10,443 nt of DNA from an uncultured Eisenbergiella sp. (GCA_948960675.1 CARDPF010000101.1:1-10443), one strand, 5' to 3'; counted from the first letter of the stretch, positions 1 through 7,594 are shown. The notes: generated from the letters alone by a model not told the origin. Translations and numbers: made by a program.

Positions 1-32
1 CACTCTTTCCCTACACGACGCTCTTCCGATCT
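1..32. other. Illumina TruSeq adapter remnant (not genomic)
   Basis: The first 32 bases match, from memory, the Illumina TruSeq universal/read-1 adapter without its first A; the run ends in the diagnostic GCTCTTCCGATCT. Genomic sequence begins at base 33. Read on the minus strand the adapter adds the residues DRKSVV and a stop to the truncated gene beside it, a well-known false C-terminus. This is untrimmed library sequence at a contig end, and any protein deposited with that tail carries an artefact. Confidence 0.98.
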
Positions 33-772
33 AAAAACGCATACCCTTGCGGATCCGTCAGCCACCATCTCCCGTTTTCCTTACAGCTTGCAAAAAATCC
101 GGTTCCCTCCCGCAGTTTCTTGCCCTTAAACCCTCCGTATTCCGTCCAGTCCTCAAAAGGATAGCCTTTCTGCGTCTGCAAAAGCTGGCGGTTTAACGCT
201 TCTTTCACCGCCCCTGCGCCGTGCAGCTTTCCCGGCCACTCCTTCTTGCGGTTCTGCCCCAGTTCGTCCACCAGCTTCTCGTCCGCAACCGGAAACTCCT
301 CCGGATAGCTATCCGTCAGGGCAAGTTCCTCAATCTTCACCGTCACATCATGAAAACAAGGCAGTCCCACCAGTTCTGCCCGCACCATTTCTTCCCGCTC
401 AATCCTTCTGCCGTGGCAGACCACCTTCTGCTGCCCCACGCTGGCCTCGGGAAATAAAAGATGCGCGTCCGTCAGGGACAAATCCAGACAAATCTTTGCC
501 CGGACATTCCCCAGAATGCCAAAACGGGTCGTAAAGGACGCCTTCTCCTTCCCTTCCTCCCCTTCTGCCCAAAACTGCAGATTAAACGCCATGCTGTGCG
601 CTTCCTCCACCGTCAAAAAAAACGTCAGGTACCGTTCCTTGCATGTCAGCAGTTCCGGCAGCAAAAGTCCCCCTCCCGCCGCCGGCAGCAAGAGGCGCAC
701 CCCCGTAGCGTCCTGTCCCAAAAGCTTCGTCCCCTCGCCCAAGGACTCCTTCGTAATCTCCAAATACCGCAT
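33..772 (-). CDS. Agarase-like glycoside hydrolase, N-terminal part (truncated by contig end)
   Basis: Only the first 245 or so codons are present; the reading frame then runs into adapter, so the 3' part with the catalytic barrel is missing. The visible part looks like the N-terminal beta-sandwich of agarase-like (GH50-type) hydrolases: a segment around residues 80-120 (RFGILGNVRAKICLDLS...) and, near residues 215-245, a linker with the pattern W-x-x-(Y/W)-GG ... GTGFF ... GRWWLTDPQGYAF, which in these enzymes leads into the (beta/alpha)8 barrel. No signal peptide is seen, so a cytoplasmic enzyme is likely. The ATG at 778 has AAAGGGGG only 1 nt upstream; the ATG at 772 has it at about 7 nt, so 772 is preferred. 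The gene follows DUF2264 after a spacer of about 550 bp with a foldback element and its own candidate promoter. Family assignment is by pattern memory; substrate unknown. Confidence 0.7.
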
Positions 773-898
773 CGCCATACCCCCTTTGATTGGTTATTGT
801 ACGCTCCACAATACCAAATAAACCGGCTTTGATTCGCCCTATACCGGATCCATTAACCTTTGTCCGGCAAACGCATGTCCTTCATGCAAGTTTAGTTT

Positions 899-928
899 AT
901 CATACTCCTTTGCCTGTCTCCATGTAAA
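899..928 (-). promoter_or_regulatory. Candidate sigma-A promoter for the glycoside hydrolase gene
   Basis: On the minus strand TTTACA (923-928) and TATGAT (899-904) are separated by 18 bp; each matches five of six consensus bases. The start point would be near 892, giving a leader of about 120 nt before the hydrolase start. The leader includes a small stem-loop (873-887, GCATG/CATGC arms with a 5-nt loop). This would let the hydrolase be transcribed independently of the operon upstream and of the foldback element. It is a consensus match only. Confidence 0.45.
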
Positions 929-974
929 ATCTTGTACTACAACCGTCAAATTATAACTTGTCACAGGCCATGAG

Positions 975-1286
975 CCCGGGCGGCGCACCTGCAGGCTGGG
1001 GATGGGAATTTGGCGGCAGGGCAGCCCCCTTACCGGGCAGCCGCATCCTTACGCATGGTGACATGTAAAACAGTGGAATTTCCCAAAACGCCGTTCCATT
1101 CCGACCGGAAAGCGCGGACTGTTTGAGCGCAGCGAGTTTCCGCGCTTTCCGGTCGCTTGGAATGGGACGGCGTTTTGGTGAAGTTCCCCGTTTTACATGT
1201 ATACATGCGTAAGGATGCGGCTGCCCGGTAAGGGGGCTGCCCTGCCGCCAAATTCCCATCCCCAGCCTGCAGGCACACCGCCCGGG
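975..1286. repeat. 312-bp foldback (long imperfect palindrome) in the DUF2264-hydrolase spacer
   Basis: Left arm 975-1118 and right arm 1139-1286 are reverse complements around a 20-nt loop (1119-1138, containing GAGCGCAGCGAG). By eye about 131 of 144 positions pair, with one 4-nt bulge in the right arm. Bases 988-1057 pair perfectly with 1204-1273 (70 bp) and the innermost 16 bp (1103-1118 with 1139-1154) are also perfect; the outer ends are CCCGGG. Each arm has a direct GGGCAGCC repeat (1019-1026 and 1035-1042 on the left). There is no T-tract at either end, so it is not a standard terminator, and no flanking target duplication was found. Apparent reading frames through it (for example 951-1259 minus and 1197-1511 plus) encode the same peptide from opposite arms and are by-products. 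A non-autonomous foldback transposon, a dispersed palindromic repeat or a structured RNA are all possible. The rest of the 779-1328 gap holds only the promoter at 899-928. Confidence 0.9.
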
Positions 1287-1328
1287 TTTTCCGGCAAACC
1301 TACCGGATGCGCGGTCGTCCTATCTGCC

Positions 1329-3371
1329 CTACAGCATCAGCCGCCCTTCCATGCCGGAAAAGTCAATGCAGCGCTGTGTGCCGTCTTTGAGGGCCACTCT
1401 TACCGGACCGTACCCGCCGCGTCCCTCCGGATCCGTATAGGAGACGGAAGCAATGGGGAAAATCTCCTCCTCCGAAAAGTCCTTTGCGCTCTCCTTCGTG
1501 ATCACCTGTGAAACCAGAATATGGGGCTCGTTCCCGTAATGCTTCTTCCGGGATGTTTTGGCAAACACCACAATTGAATGCTCCGAATCCGGGTTGGTTT
1601 TGCTACGGTGCACAAGCTCCAGTTCGTCCCAGCCGTCGTAGACAGTCATCGCCAGCTGTTTCTCCCTTCCCGTAAAATCCCTCCCTTTCAACACGATTGC
1701 TTTCGCCCTACCGTTTTCCAAACGCCGCACCTGCGTGCCGTTATCCGGAAAGCCGTATGCGCCCAGGGTCAATTCCACCGTCTGCCGAAACAGCCGCAGC
1801 CAGTCCACCCGGATGATCCCGCAGGGAACCGCAAAATCCGCCAGGTTCAACGCCTGCATCCAATGGGTTTCCGTCTTGGTATCGTAATGGAAAAACTGCC
1901 TCCGGTAAAGCACACCGTCCCGCATTCCGTTCCAGAAAGTCACATTGCACCTTTCATAAGCCTGCGTCAGCGTATCATAGAGCACATACTGCTGGCTTTC
2001 CACCCCCTCTTTAGGCGTTGCGGCAGCTTCCCAGGGATATTTGGTGTTATAGCACAGCTTGGAATAATTCCACATGCCGTGGATATCCCCTGCCTCCTTC
2101 ACCACCTTGCCGGTCCGCAAGATGGTCTCCCCGTTGGCCTGATGGTTGGAAAAGCAGAGGGCGGGGCCGTCCAGGGCGGTCACTTTCACCTCGTTTTCCC
2201 CAAGCTTCTCCCAGCTTCCGTTGTTTTCCCTGGCCGTCCAAAAAGGATGGTCTGCGGGCAGGTGCAGGCACAAAAACGCCTTGCCCAGCCAAAAAGGCGA
2301 TTCAGCGCAGGAATATCCCTGCACCAGCGGCATAAACTGCCCGTAAAATCCCAGCGTAGGCACTCCCTTGTACAAAAAATCCTCCCTGCCCATAAACTGC
2401 ATAAGCGAACCGGAACTGATGCGCCGCGCAAGCCCCGGGTCCACCGCAGGGTTTTTCAAAAACAGGTTGCCGTCAAAAGCGCTGGTCGCCGCATTGCGGT
2501 AAATATTGCTCCTGCCCCACATATTGGTAAACCCGTCCCGGTCAAAGAAATCCCCGTAAGTCTCCATCAGCTTATTGGAACATTCCTCAAATTTTGCCGC
2601 CAGATAGGGGGCGTTTTCATATCCGTACCAGAGGTTCCAAAGGGGCGCATAGACATTAAATGCCCAGCAGGAATAATAGTCAAAGCACTGGCCGTCCCGA
2701 AACCACCCGTCCCCGGCATAATAGCTTAAGATCGCCTGTGCATGCTCCCTCATGATATCCTCCTCAATCGGATACCCTTCCATATGCAAAAACGCCATAT
2801 CCAGCATATTAAAGAGCCGCCAATTCTGCGGCACGGTATAGCCATGCGCATACCCGGTCAAAAATGCAGCGATCACATCCTTTTCTTCTTTTGTGTAGGT
2901 ATCCCAGATTTGTTCCCTGCAAATCCACAAACAGATCACCAACGCGCAGGTCTCTACCGTCTGTTGGAAAGCGCGGTGGTAATCCTGCGCCTTTTTTTGC
3001 ATCTCTTCATACCGGCCTGCCGAAAACGGGTCGTCATCGGAACAGATCCGCAGAATCTGCCGTTTATAGTATTCCCGGATATCATAACCACAGATGTGCA
3101 ACTCCGGATGATCCTTGAGCAGGGGGGCCGCAATGAAAAAGGAACGCGCCAGCCCCTCAAAATATTCCGCTTTCTGCTCCCAAACCGCGTCCGCGCTATG
3201 GGGATACGTCACTTTTGTCTCCTTGCGGGGCATCACCACCGGATCGTCAAAATCCCTGATGTTTTGAAAAATCCCTTCCAGCAGGTATTCCCCCGCCTCA
3301 ATCCAACTCTGTCTGGTCAGTCCCGTGTAAGGACTTAAGGTAAAATCCAATGTCTTTGGTGTAAAAGCCAT
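1329..3371 (-). CDS. DUF2264 domain-containing protein (putative glycan-active enzyme)
   Basis: A 680-residue protein. The first 370 or so residues match the DUF2264 family: an opening SPYTGLTRQSWIEAGEYLLEGIF, then aromatic-rich helices with WRLFNMLDMAF, DGWFRDGQCFDYYSCWAFN and WGRSNIYRNA, as expected of an alpha/alpha-barrel. The remaining 300 residues are beta-rich and look like the C-terminal beta-sandwich usual for the family. No signal peptide is seen. The biochemical role of DUF2264 is poorly defined; from memory, related proteins have been placed among glycoside hydrolases (beta-glucuronidase, GH154), which I cannot verify here. The frame is open upstream to a TTG at 3407, but the ATG at 3371 has a strong GGGGAGGAG ribosome site just upstream and the following MAFTPKTLDF starts the domain, so 3371 is chosen. 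It lies 32 nt after the second ABC gene with no terminator between them, so co-transcription is likely. The downstream hydrolase supports a role in carbohydrate breakdown. Confidence 0.85.
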   Translation of the reverse strand: MAFTPKTLDFTLSPYTGLTRQSWIEAGEYLLEGIFQNIRDFDDPVVMPRKETKVTYPHSADAVWEQKAEYFEGLARSFFIAAPLLKDHPELHICGYDIREYYKRQILRICSDDDPFSAGRYEEMQKKAQDYHRAFQQTVETCALVICLWICREQIWDTYTKEEKDVIAAFLTGYAHGYTVPQNWRLFNMLDMAFLHMEGYPIEEDIMREHAQAILSYYAGDGWFRDGQCFDYYSCWAFNVYAPLWNLWYGYENAPYLAAKFEECSNKLMETYGDFFDRDGFTNMWGRSNIYRNAATSAFDGNLFLKNPAVDPGLARRISSGSLMQFMGREDFLYKGVPTLGFYGQFMPLVQGYSCAESPFWLGKAFLCLHLPADHPFWTARENNGSWEKLGENEVKVTALDGPALCFSNHQANGETILRTGKVVKEAGDIHGMWNYSKLCYNTKYPWEAAATPKEGVESQQYVLYDTLTQAYERCNVTFWNGMRDGVLYRRQFFHYDTKTETHWMQALNLADFAVPCGIIRVDWLRLFRQTVELTLGAYGFPDNGTQVRRLENGRAKAIVLKGRDFTGREKQLAMTVYDGWDELELVHRSKTNPDSEHSIVVFAKTSRKKHYGNEPHILVSQVITKESAKDFSEEEIFPIASVSYTDPEGRGGYGPVRVALKDGTQRCIDFSGMEGRLML

Positions 3372-3403
3372 GTCTCCTCCTCCCCTCTCCTGCAAGTTCC
3401 CTG

Positions 3404-5293
3404 TCAATCCAACTCCTTTTTCCCGGTATACAGTTCATAATACCGGCCTTTCATCGCCAAGAGTTCATCATGGTCGCCCCGCTCGATAATCTCCCCGTTC
3501 TCCAGTACCATGATCGCATTGGCGTTCCTGACCGTGGAAAGCCTGTGGGCGATCACCAGTGTCGTGCGCTGCGCCATCAACCGGTCCATACCGTGTTCGA
3601 TATGCCGCTCCGTCCTTGTGTCGACGGAGGAGGTCGCCTCATCCAAAATCAAAATGGGCGCTTTGGAAATTGCCGCCCTGGCGATATTGAGAAGCTGGCG
3701 CTGTCCCTGGCTTAAGTTTGCGCCGTCCCCCTCGATCACCGTGTCATAACCGTGTTCCAGACGTTTGATGAAATGGTCCGCGCTGGCAAGCTTTGCCGCC
3801 TCCACCACCTCCTCGTCCGTAGCGTCCAGCCGCCCGTAACGGATATTTTCCCGGATGGTTCCGGTAAACAAATGGGTATCCTGCAGCACCATGGCAATAT
3901 TGCGCCGCAGGTCATCCCGCTTGATACTGCGCACATCCACCCCGTCGATGGTGATGCTTCCCGCATCAATATCATAAAACCGGTTGATCAGGTTGGTGAT
4001 AGTGGTCTTCCCGGCCCCGGTGGAACCCACAAAAGCAATTTTCTGTCCCGGCTTGGCATACAGGGAGATATTTTTCAAAATGGTCTTATCCGGATTGTAG
4101 CCAAAGGTCACATCCTTCAAAACCACGTGTCCCTCACAGGAAGGTAGGGCAACCGCGTCCACACTATCCAAGGCCTCCGGTTCCTCGTCCATGATCTTAA
4201 AGACCCGTTCCGCACCCGCAAGCGCGGAAAATATGGTGTTCATCTGCATGGAGAGTTCGTTGATGGGTCTGGAAAACTGGCGGGAATAGTTGACAAACAC
4301 CGTCAGGCCGCCGATATCAAACCCCCGCAGCACACACAAAATACCGCCGATCATGGCCGTCAGGGAGTAACTCACCTGGCTTAGGTTGCCCATCACAGGA
4401 CCCATGATCCCCCCGAAAAACTGGGCCAGAATCTGTTTATCCCGCAGGTCGTAATTTAAATATTCAAATTCCTCCTGCGCCGTCTCTTCGTGGCAGAACA
4501 CTTTGACCACCTTCTGTCCCGTCACGGTCTCTTCAATGTAACCGTTGAGCGTTCCCAGGGCTGCCTGCTGCGCTTGGTAATACTTCCGGCTCCGCATGGC
4601 CACAAATCCCGCCGCCTGCATCATCAGTGGTACGGAAACTACCGTGATGACCGTCAGCCACACATTCGTATAAACCATCAGGCAAAAAGTTCCCACCACC
4701 GTAATCACACTGGAAATAATCTGCACCACCGTATTATTGAGCATATCGCCCACCGCATCCAGGTCATTGGTAAAACGACTCATGATATCCCCGTTATTGT
4801 TGGTATCATAAAACCGTACCGGAAGCTTCTGCATTCTGGCAAACAAATCGTTGCGGATCCGCTCCAAGGCCCCCTGTGATATGGTGATCATAATGCGCTG
4901 CTGCAAATATTGGGCAAGAATCCCGACGGCAAACACCGCCGCCATGGCCAGAAGGGAAAGCAAAAGCTTCCGGGGGGTACCGCCCTCCTGTGTCAGCCCG
5001 TTTATAATGGGACGCAACATGTAAGAACCTATCAGGGAGGCAAGCGTTCCCGCAATCACGCAGAAAAAAACAAACATCAATTTCCCGGTGTCCTGGCTCA
5101 AATAGCCAAGCAGACGCCGTATCGCCGCCTTGGTATCCTTTGGCTTTTTGACCGGCATGCCGTTGCGTCCCCCTCCCGGTCCCCTTTTGTGCCCCCTGCC
5201 GCCGGGGCTTCCAGGTCCCCTTCCCCCAAATGCCTCCTGCGACGATTTGCGGGCATATTTTTTGACCAGCCGTTCTTTTCTTTTCTCATCCAT
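3404..5293 (-). CDS. Heterodimeric ABC exporter, subunit with canonical catalytic residues (TM288/BmrD-like)
   Basis: A 629-residue half-transporter with a type-I exporter membrane domain (about residues 70-355, six predicted spans) fused to a nucleotide-binding domain. Walker A is GSTGAGKT (423-430), Q-loop Gln471, signature LSQGQ (527-531), Walker B ILILDE (547-552) with catalytic Glu552, and switch His583. The signature has Gln where consensus LSGGQ has Gly, as I recall for TM288. It should pair with the upstream ABC subunit as a multidrug, lipid or peptide exporter in the cytoplasmic membrane; the substrate cannot be read from sequence. The N-terminus has a 50-60-residue cytoplasmic extension rich in Gly, Arg, Lys and Pro (about 21-45), common in clostridial homologues. 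The ATG overlaps the preceding stop by 1 nt (TAATG), and GAGGAGGTG lies about 9 nt upstream, so translation is probably coupled. Members of the family are known to confer drug resistance when overexpressed, but that is not shown here. Confidence 0.93.
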   Translation of the reverse strand: MDEKRKERLVKKYARKSSQEAFGGRGPGSPGGRGHKRGPGGGRNGMPVKKPKDTKAAIRRLLGYLSQDTGKLMFVFFCVIAGTLASLIGSYMLRPIINGLTQEGGTPRKLLLSLLAMAAVFAVGILAQYLQQRIMITISQGALERIRNDLFARMQKLPVRFYDTNNNGDIMSRFTNDLDAVGDMLNNTVVQIISSVITVVGTFCLMVYTNVWLTVITVVSVPLMMQAAGFVAMRSRKYYQAQQAALGTLNGYIEETVTGQKVVKVFCHEETAQEEFEYLNYDLRDKQILAQFFGGIMGPVMGNLSQVSYSLTAMIGGILCVLRGFDIGGLTVFVNYSRQFSRPINELSMQMNTIFSALAGAERVFKIMDEEPEALDSVDAVALPSCEGHVVLKDVTFGYNPDKTILKNISLYAKPGQKIAFVGSTGAGKTTITNLINRFYDIDAGSITIDGVDVRSIKRDDLRRNIAMVLQDTHLFTGTIRENIRYGRLDATDEEVVEAAKLASADHFIKRLEHGYDTVIEGDGANLSQGQRQLLNIARAAISKAPILILDEATSSVDTRTERHIEHGMDRLMAQRTTLVIAHRLSTVRNANAIMVLENGEIIERGDHDELLAMKGRYYELYTGKKELD

Positions 5294-7026
5294 TATGCCA
5301 GCACCTCCTCTTTCATCTGGGAATCGTAAATCTCCCGGTATGCGCTGCAGGAATCCATCAGTTCCCTATGTCCGCCAAGCCCCACAACCTTTCCCTCATC
5401 CAATACCACAATCTGATCCGCCTCTATGACGGAAGTAATGCGCTGCGCGATAATCAGCTTGGTCGTCTCTTTCAACGTGGTGGAAAAAGCCTCGCGGATC
5501 CGGCTTTCCGTCGCCGTATCCACTGCGCTGGTGGAATCGTCCAAAATCAAAATTTTGGGCTTTTTGAGCAGGGCGCGGGCGATACAAAGCCTTTGCTTCT
5601 GCCCACCGGAAACGTTCACGCCCCCCTGCCCCAATTCCGTATGATAACCGTCCGTAAGATTCTTCACAAAAGGATCGGCCTGTGCGTCCCTGGCCGCCGC
5701 AAAAATTTCCTCCTCGGACGCATTCTCGTCGCCCCACTGCAGATTCTCCAGAATCGTCCCGGAAAACAGCACGTTTTTCTGCAGCACCATGCCGACCCCC
5801 TCCCGCAGATGCCGCAGGGAATAATCTTTGACATTAATACCGTCCACCAAAACTTCCCCCGCATCCACATCGTACAGGCGGGGAATCATGGAAACCAGCG
5901 TCGTCTTGCCGCAGCCTGTGGAGCCGATAATCCCCACCGTCTGCCCCGGTTCCACAGTCAGGTTGATACCGTCCAGCACCTTTTCCTCGCTGTTCTTATA
6001 ATAGCGGAAGCTCACATCCTTAAACTCAATCCGCCCCCGTTTCACCACAGCCTGGGGCTGCCCAGCCTGTTCATCCGTCAGTTCCACCTGCGTATCCAAT
6101 ACCTCATTGATACGCCTGGCGCTGGCAATGGCACGGGAACTCATCAAGAGCACCATGGCCAGCATCATCAAAGACATCAGCACCTGCGTCACATAGGTGG
6201 TAAAGGCAATCAAATCCCCCACCTGCATAATGCCACCCAAAATCTGGTTGCCGCCAAACCACACCACCAAAAGCGTCGTCAGGTTCATGAAAAACATCAT
6301 CAGCGGCATCTGGAAAATAACTACCTTAAAGGCGCGCAGGCCGGATTCCTTTAAATCCCTGTTGGCCTTTTTGAACTGCTCCTCCTGATACTCCTCCCGC
6401 ACAAAGGATTTGATCACGCGCACACTGTTTAGCACTTCCTGAATGTTGGTATTTAAGGCGTCCAGCTTCACCTGCATCACGTTAAAGCGCGGAAACGCAA
6501 TCCGGATGACGGTAGTGATCGCCACTACCATGACCGGCAGGATAACGAGAAAAATCAGGGCAAGCTGACGGTTCATGACAAATGCCATGATAATCGCCCC
6601 GATCAGCATCCCCGGCGCACGCAGCATCATCCGCAGCGCCATCATCAAAACGTTCTGCACCTGTGTGATATCATTGGTCAGGCGGGTCACCAAGGAACCC
6701 GTGGAAAACTGGTCGATATTTGCAAAAGAAAAGGTCTGGATCTTTGCAAACACATCCCTGCGCAGGTCTGCCCCGAAACTCAGCGAAGCTTTCGCGGAAA
6801 ACCACGCGCCCAGCACACCGCCTACCATCATGACAAAAGCGGTGGCAATCATAATCAGTCCCTTTTGCACAATGTAACCCACATCGTGGTTCGCCGCGCC
6901 TATATTGATAATATCCGCCATAAAGGCCGGCAGCAAAACCTCCCCCAGTACTTCCGTCACCATCATGACCGGCCCAAGGATGAAGGCGTAAAGGTACGGC
7001 TTTATATACTTTCCATATCGTTTCAT
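5293..7026 (-). CDS. Heterodimeric ABC exporter, subunit with degenerate catalytic site (TM287/BmrC-like)
   Basis: A 577-residue half-transporter: six-span membrane domain (about residues 10-305) followed by an ATPase domain. Walker A is GSTGCGKT (368-375), Q-loop Gln416, signature VSGGQ (472-476) and Walker B ILILDD (492-497). The catalytic Glu is replaced by Asp497 and the switch His by Gln528 (LIIAQRI), the hallmark of the degenerate-site partner of a heterodimeric exporter. Its intact VSGGQ signature completes the active ATP site of the other subunit. The gene starts at an ATG overlapping the MarR stop by 4 nt (ATGA), with GGGAGGA 6 nt upstream inside the MarR gene, and ends in a 1-nt overlap with its partner. 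Such tight packing fits equimolar synthesis of two obligate partners. Regulation by the MarR protein encoded just upstream is the natural inference. Confidence 0.93.
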   Translation of the reverse strand: MKRYGKYIKPYLYAFILGPVMMVTEVLGEVLLPAFMADIINIGAANHDVGYIVQKGLIMIATAFVMMVGGVLGAWFSAKASLSFGADLRRDVFAKIQTFSFANIDQFSTGSLVTRLTNDITQVQNVLMMALRMMLRAPGMLIGAIIMAFVMNRQLALIFLVILPVMVVAITTVIRIAFPRFNVMQVKLDALNTNIQEVLNSVRVIKSFVREEYQEEQFKKANRDLKESGLRAFKVVIFQMPLMMFFMNLTTLLVVWFGGNQILGGIMQVGDLIAFTTYVTQVLMSLMMLAMVLLMSSRAIASARRINEVLDTQVELTDEQAGQPQAVVKRGRIEFKDVSFRYYKNSEEKVLDGINLTVEPGQTVGIIGSTGCGKTTLVSMIPRLYDVDAGEVLVDGINVKDYSLRHLREGVGMVLQKNVLFSGTILENLQWGDENASEEEIFAAARDAQADPFVKNLTDGYHTELGQGGVNVSGGQKQRLCIARALLKKPKILILDDSTSAVDTATESRIREAFSTTLKETTKLIIAQRITSVIEADQIVVLDEGKVVGLGGHRELMDSCSAYREIYDSQMKEEVLA

Positions 7027-7478
7027 TTGCTTCCTCCCATTTTCCCAGATGTCTCTAAATTGCGGTATATCCGTTCCAAAAAACAGTCCAGCAGTTCCAT
7101 CTCCCGCTCGGAAAACCCGTTCAGCATCTGCGCCTCCACCTGCTGAAACATGGTGATGCTCTGCCGTATCACCTGTTCCCCCTGCGAAGTGATGGTCACC
7201 TGATGCACCCTGTTGTCACAGGCATCCGTCTCCCGCCGGATGTACCCTCCCTTTTCCAGCTTCTTGATGGAAACGGCAATCGCCGCCGGGGAAACCTCCA
7301 GATGCTGCGCAAGCTCCACCTGGGAACAGTTCGGCTGATGGCTCAAATGCATGAGAAGCCGGTGCTGGCTCCTGAACACACCGGTATCCCTCACCTGGTG
7401 CTCGATACACCTTTTCAAGGCCCTGTCCGCCCGCCGAAACTTCATGGACAGCCTGCTCTCCATCTCCTGTCTTTCCAT
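7023..7478 (-). CDS. MarR-family transcriptional regulator
   Basis: A 151-residue protein with the MarR winged helix-turn-helix: dimerisation helices at the ends, a helix-turn-helix around residues 52-75 (CSQVELAQHLEVSPAAIAVSI), and a wing with D88-N-R90, the D-x-R motif of the family. It heads the ABC exporter genes and is preceded by a perfect inverted-repeat site, so it probably represses its own operon and releases it on binding a small ligand. Ligand unknown. The ATG at 7478 is the only sensible start because an in-frame TAA lies 9 nt upstream. The AGGAGG site (7492-7497) is 13 nt from that ATG, longer than usual, which could lower its translation relative to the exporter genes. The next in-frame ATG (7463) would be even further away. 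Confidence 0.92.
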   Translation of the reverse strand: MERQEMESRLSMKFRRADRALKRCIEHQVRDTGVFRSQHRLLMHLSHQPNCSQVELAQHLEVSPAAIAVSIKKLEKGGYIRRETDACDNRVHQVTITSQGEQVIRQSITMFQQVEAQMLNGFSEREMELLDCFLERIYRNLETSGKMGGSK

Positions 7479-7491
7479 ACGGACTTAGACA

Positions 7492-7497
7492 CCTCCT
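7492..7497 (-). promoter_or_regulatory. Ribosome binding site with long spacing (MarR gene)
   Basis: AGGAGG on the minus strand is a perfect Shine-Dalgarno core but lies 13 nt from the ATG at 7478, against 5-10 nt usually. No in-frame start codon is closer because TAA intervenes. Reduced translation of the repressor is an inference. Confidence 0.65.
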
Positions 7498-7502
7498 TTT
7501 AT

Positions 7503-7516
7503 TAATTAGTTAATTA
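7503..7516 (-). promoter_or_regulatory. Probable MarR operator, inverted repeat TAATTA-GT-TAATTA
   Basis: Two 6-bp arms, each itself a TAATTA palindrome, are separated by 2 bp and form a perfect inverted repeat. The site lies just downstream of the -10 box (expected start near 7521) and upstream of the ribosome site, where a bound repressor would block promoter clearance. AT-rich inverted repeats of this size are typical MarR targets, so autoregulation is the likely use. No binding data are available. Confidence 0.65.
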
Positions 7517-7527
7517 TTCACTTGTTA

Positions 7528-7556
7528 AGTATAAAACTGCAAAGCCCAAATGTCAA
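7528..7556 (-). promoter_or_regulatory. Strong sigma-A promoter of the MarR-ABC operon
   Basis: On the minus strand a perfect -35 TTGACA (7551-7556) is followed after exactly 17 bp by TATACT (7528-7533), five of six for the -10. Transcription would start near 7521 and run through MarR, both ABC genes and probably DUF2264, as no terminator-like hairpin with a T-tract was seen between them. Confidence 0.85.
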
Positions 7557-7594
7557 GCAACCCATTTCTTAAATTCTTATAAACGCAAGGTTCC

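Noticed and set aside
1287..1328. A weak hairpin just after the DUF2264 stop (TCCGG/CCGGA arms) as a terminator.
   Set aside because: The stem is only 5 bp and is followed on the minus strand by A, not T.
951..1511. Several reading frames of 80-104 codons through the foldback on both strands.
   Set aside because: They are explained by the inverted repeat, lack plausible ribosome sites and resemble no protein family I know.
1578..2729. A 383-codon plus-strand open frame opposite the DUF2264 gene.
   Set aside because: It is antisense to a clear protein domain, rich in Pro, His and Arg as expected of a complementary-strand frame, and has no recognisable motif.
5368..6354. A 328-codon plus-strand open frame opposite an ABC exporter gene.
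   Set aside because: The minus-strand frame has all ABC motifs in order; the plus frame is His/Gln-rich shadow sequence.
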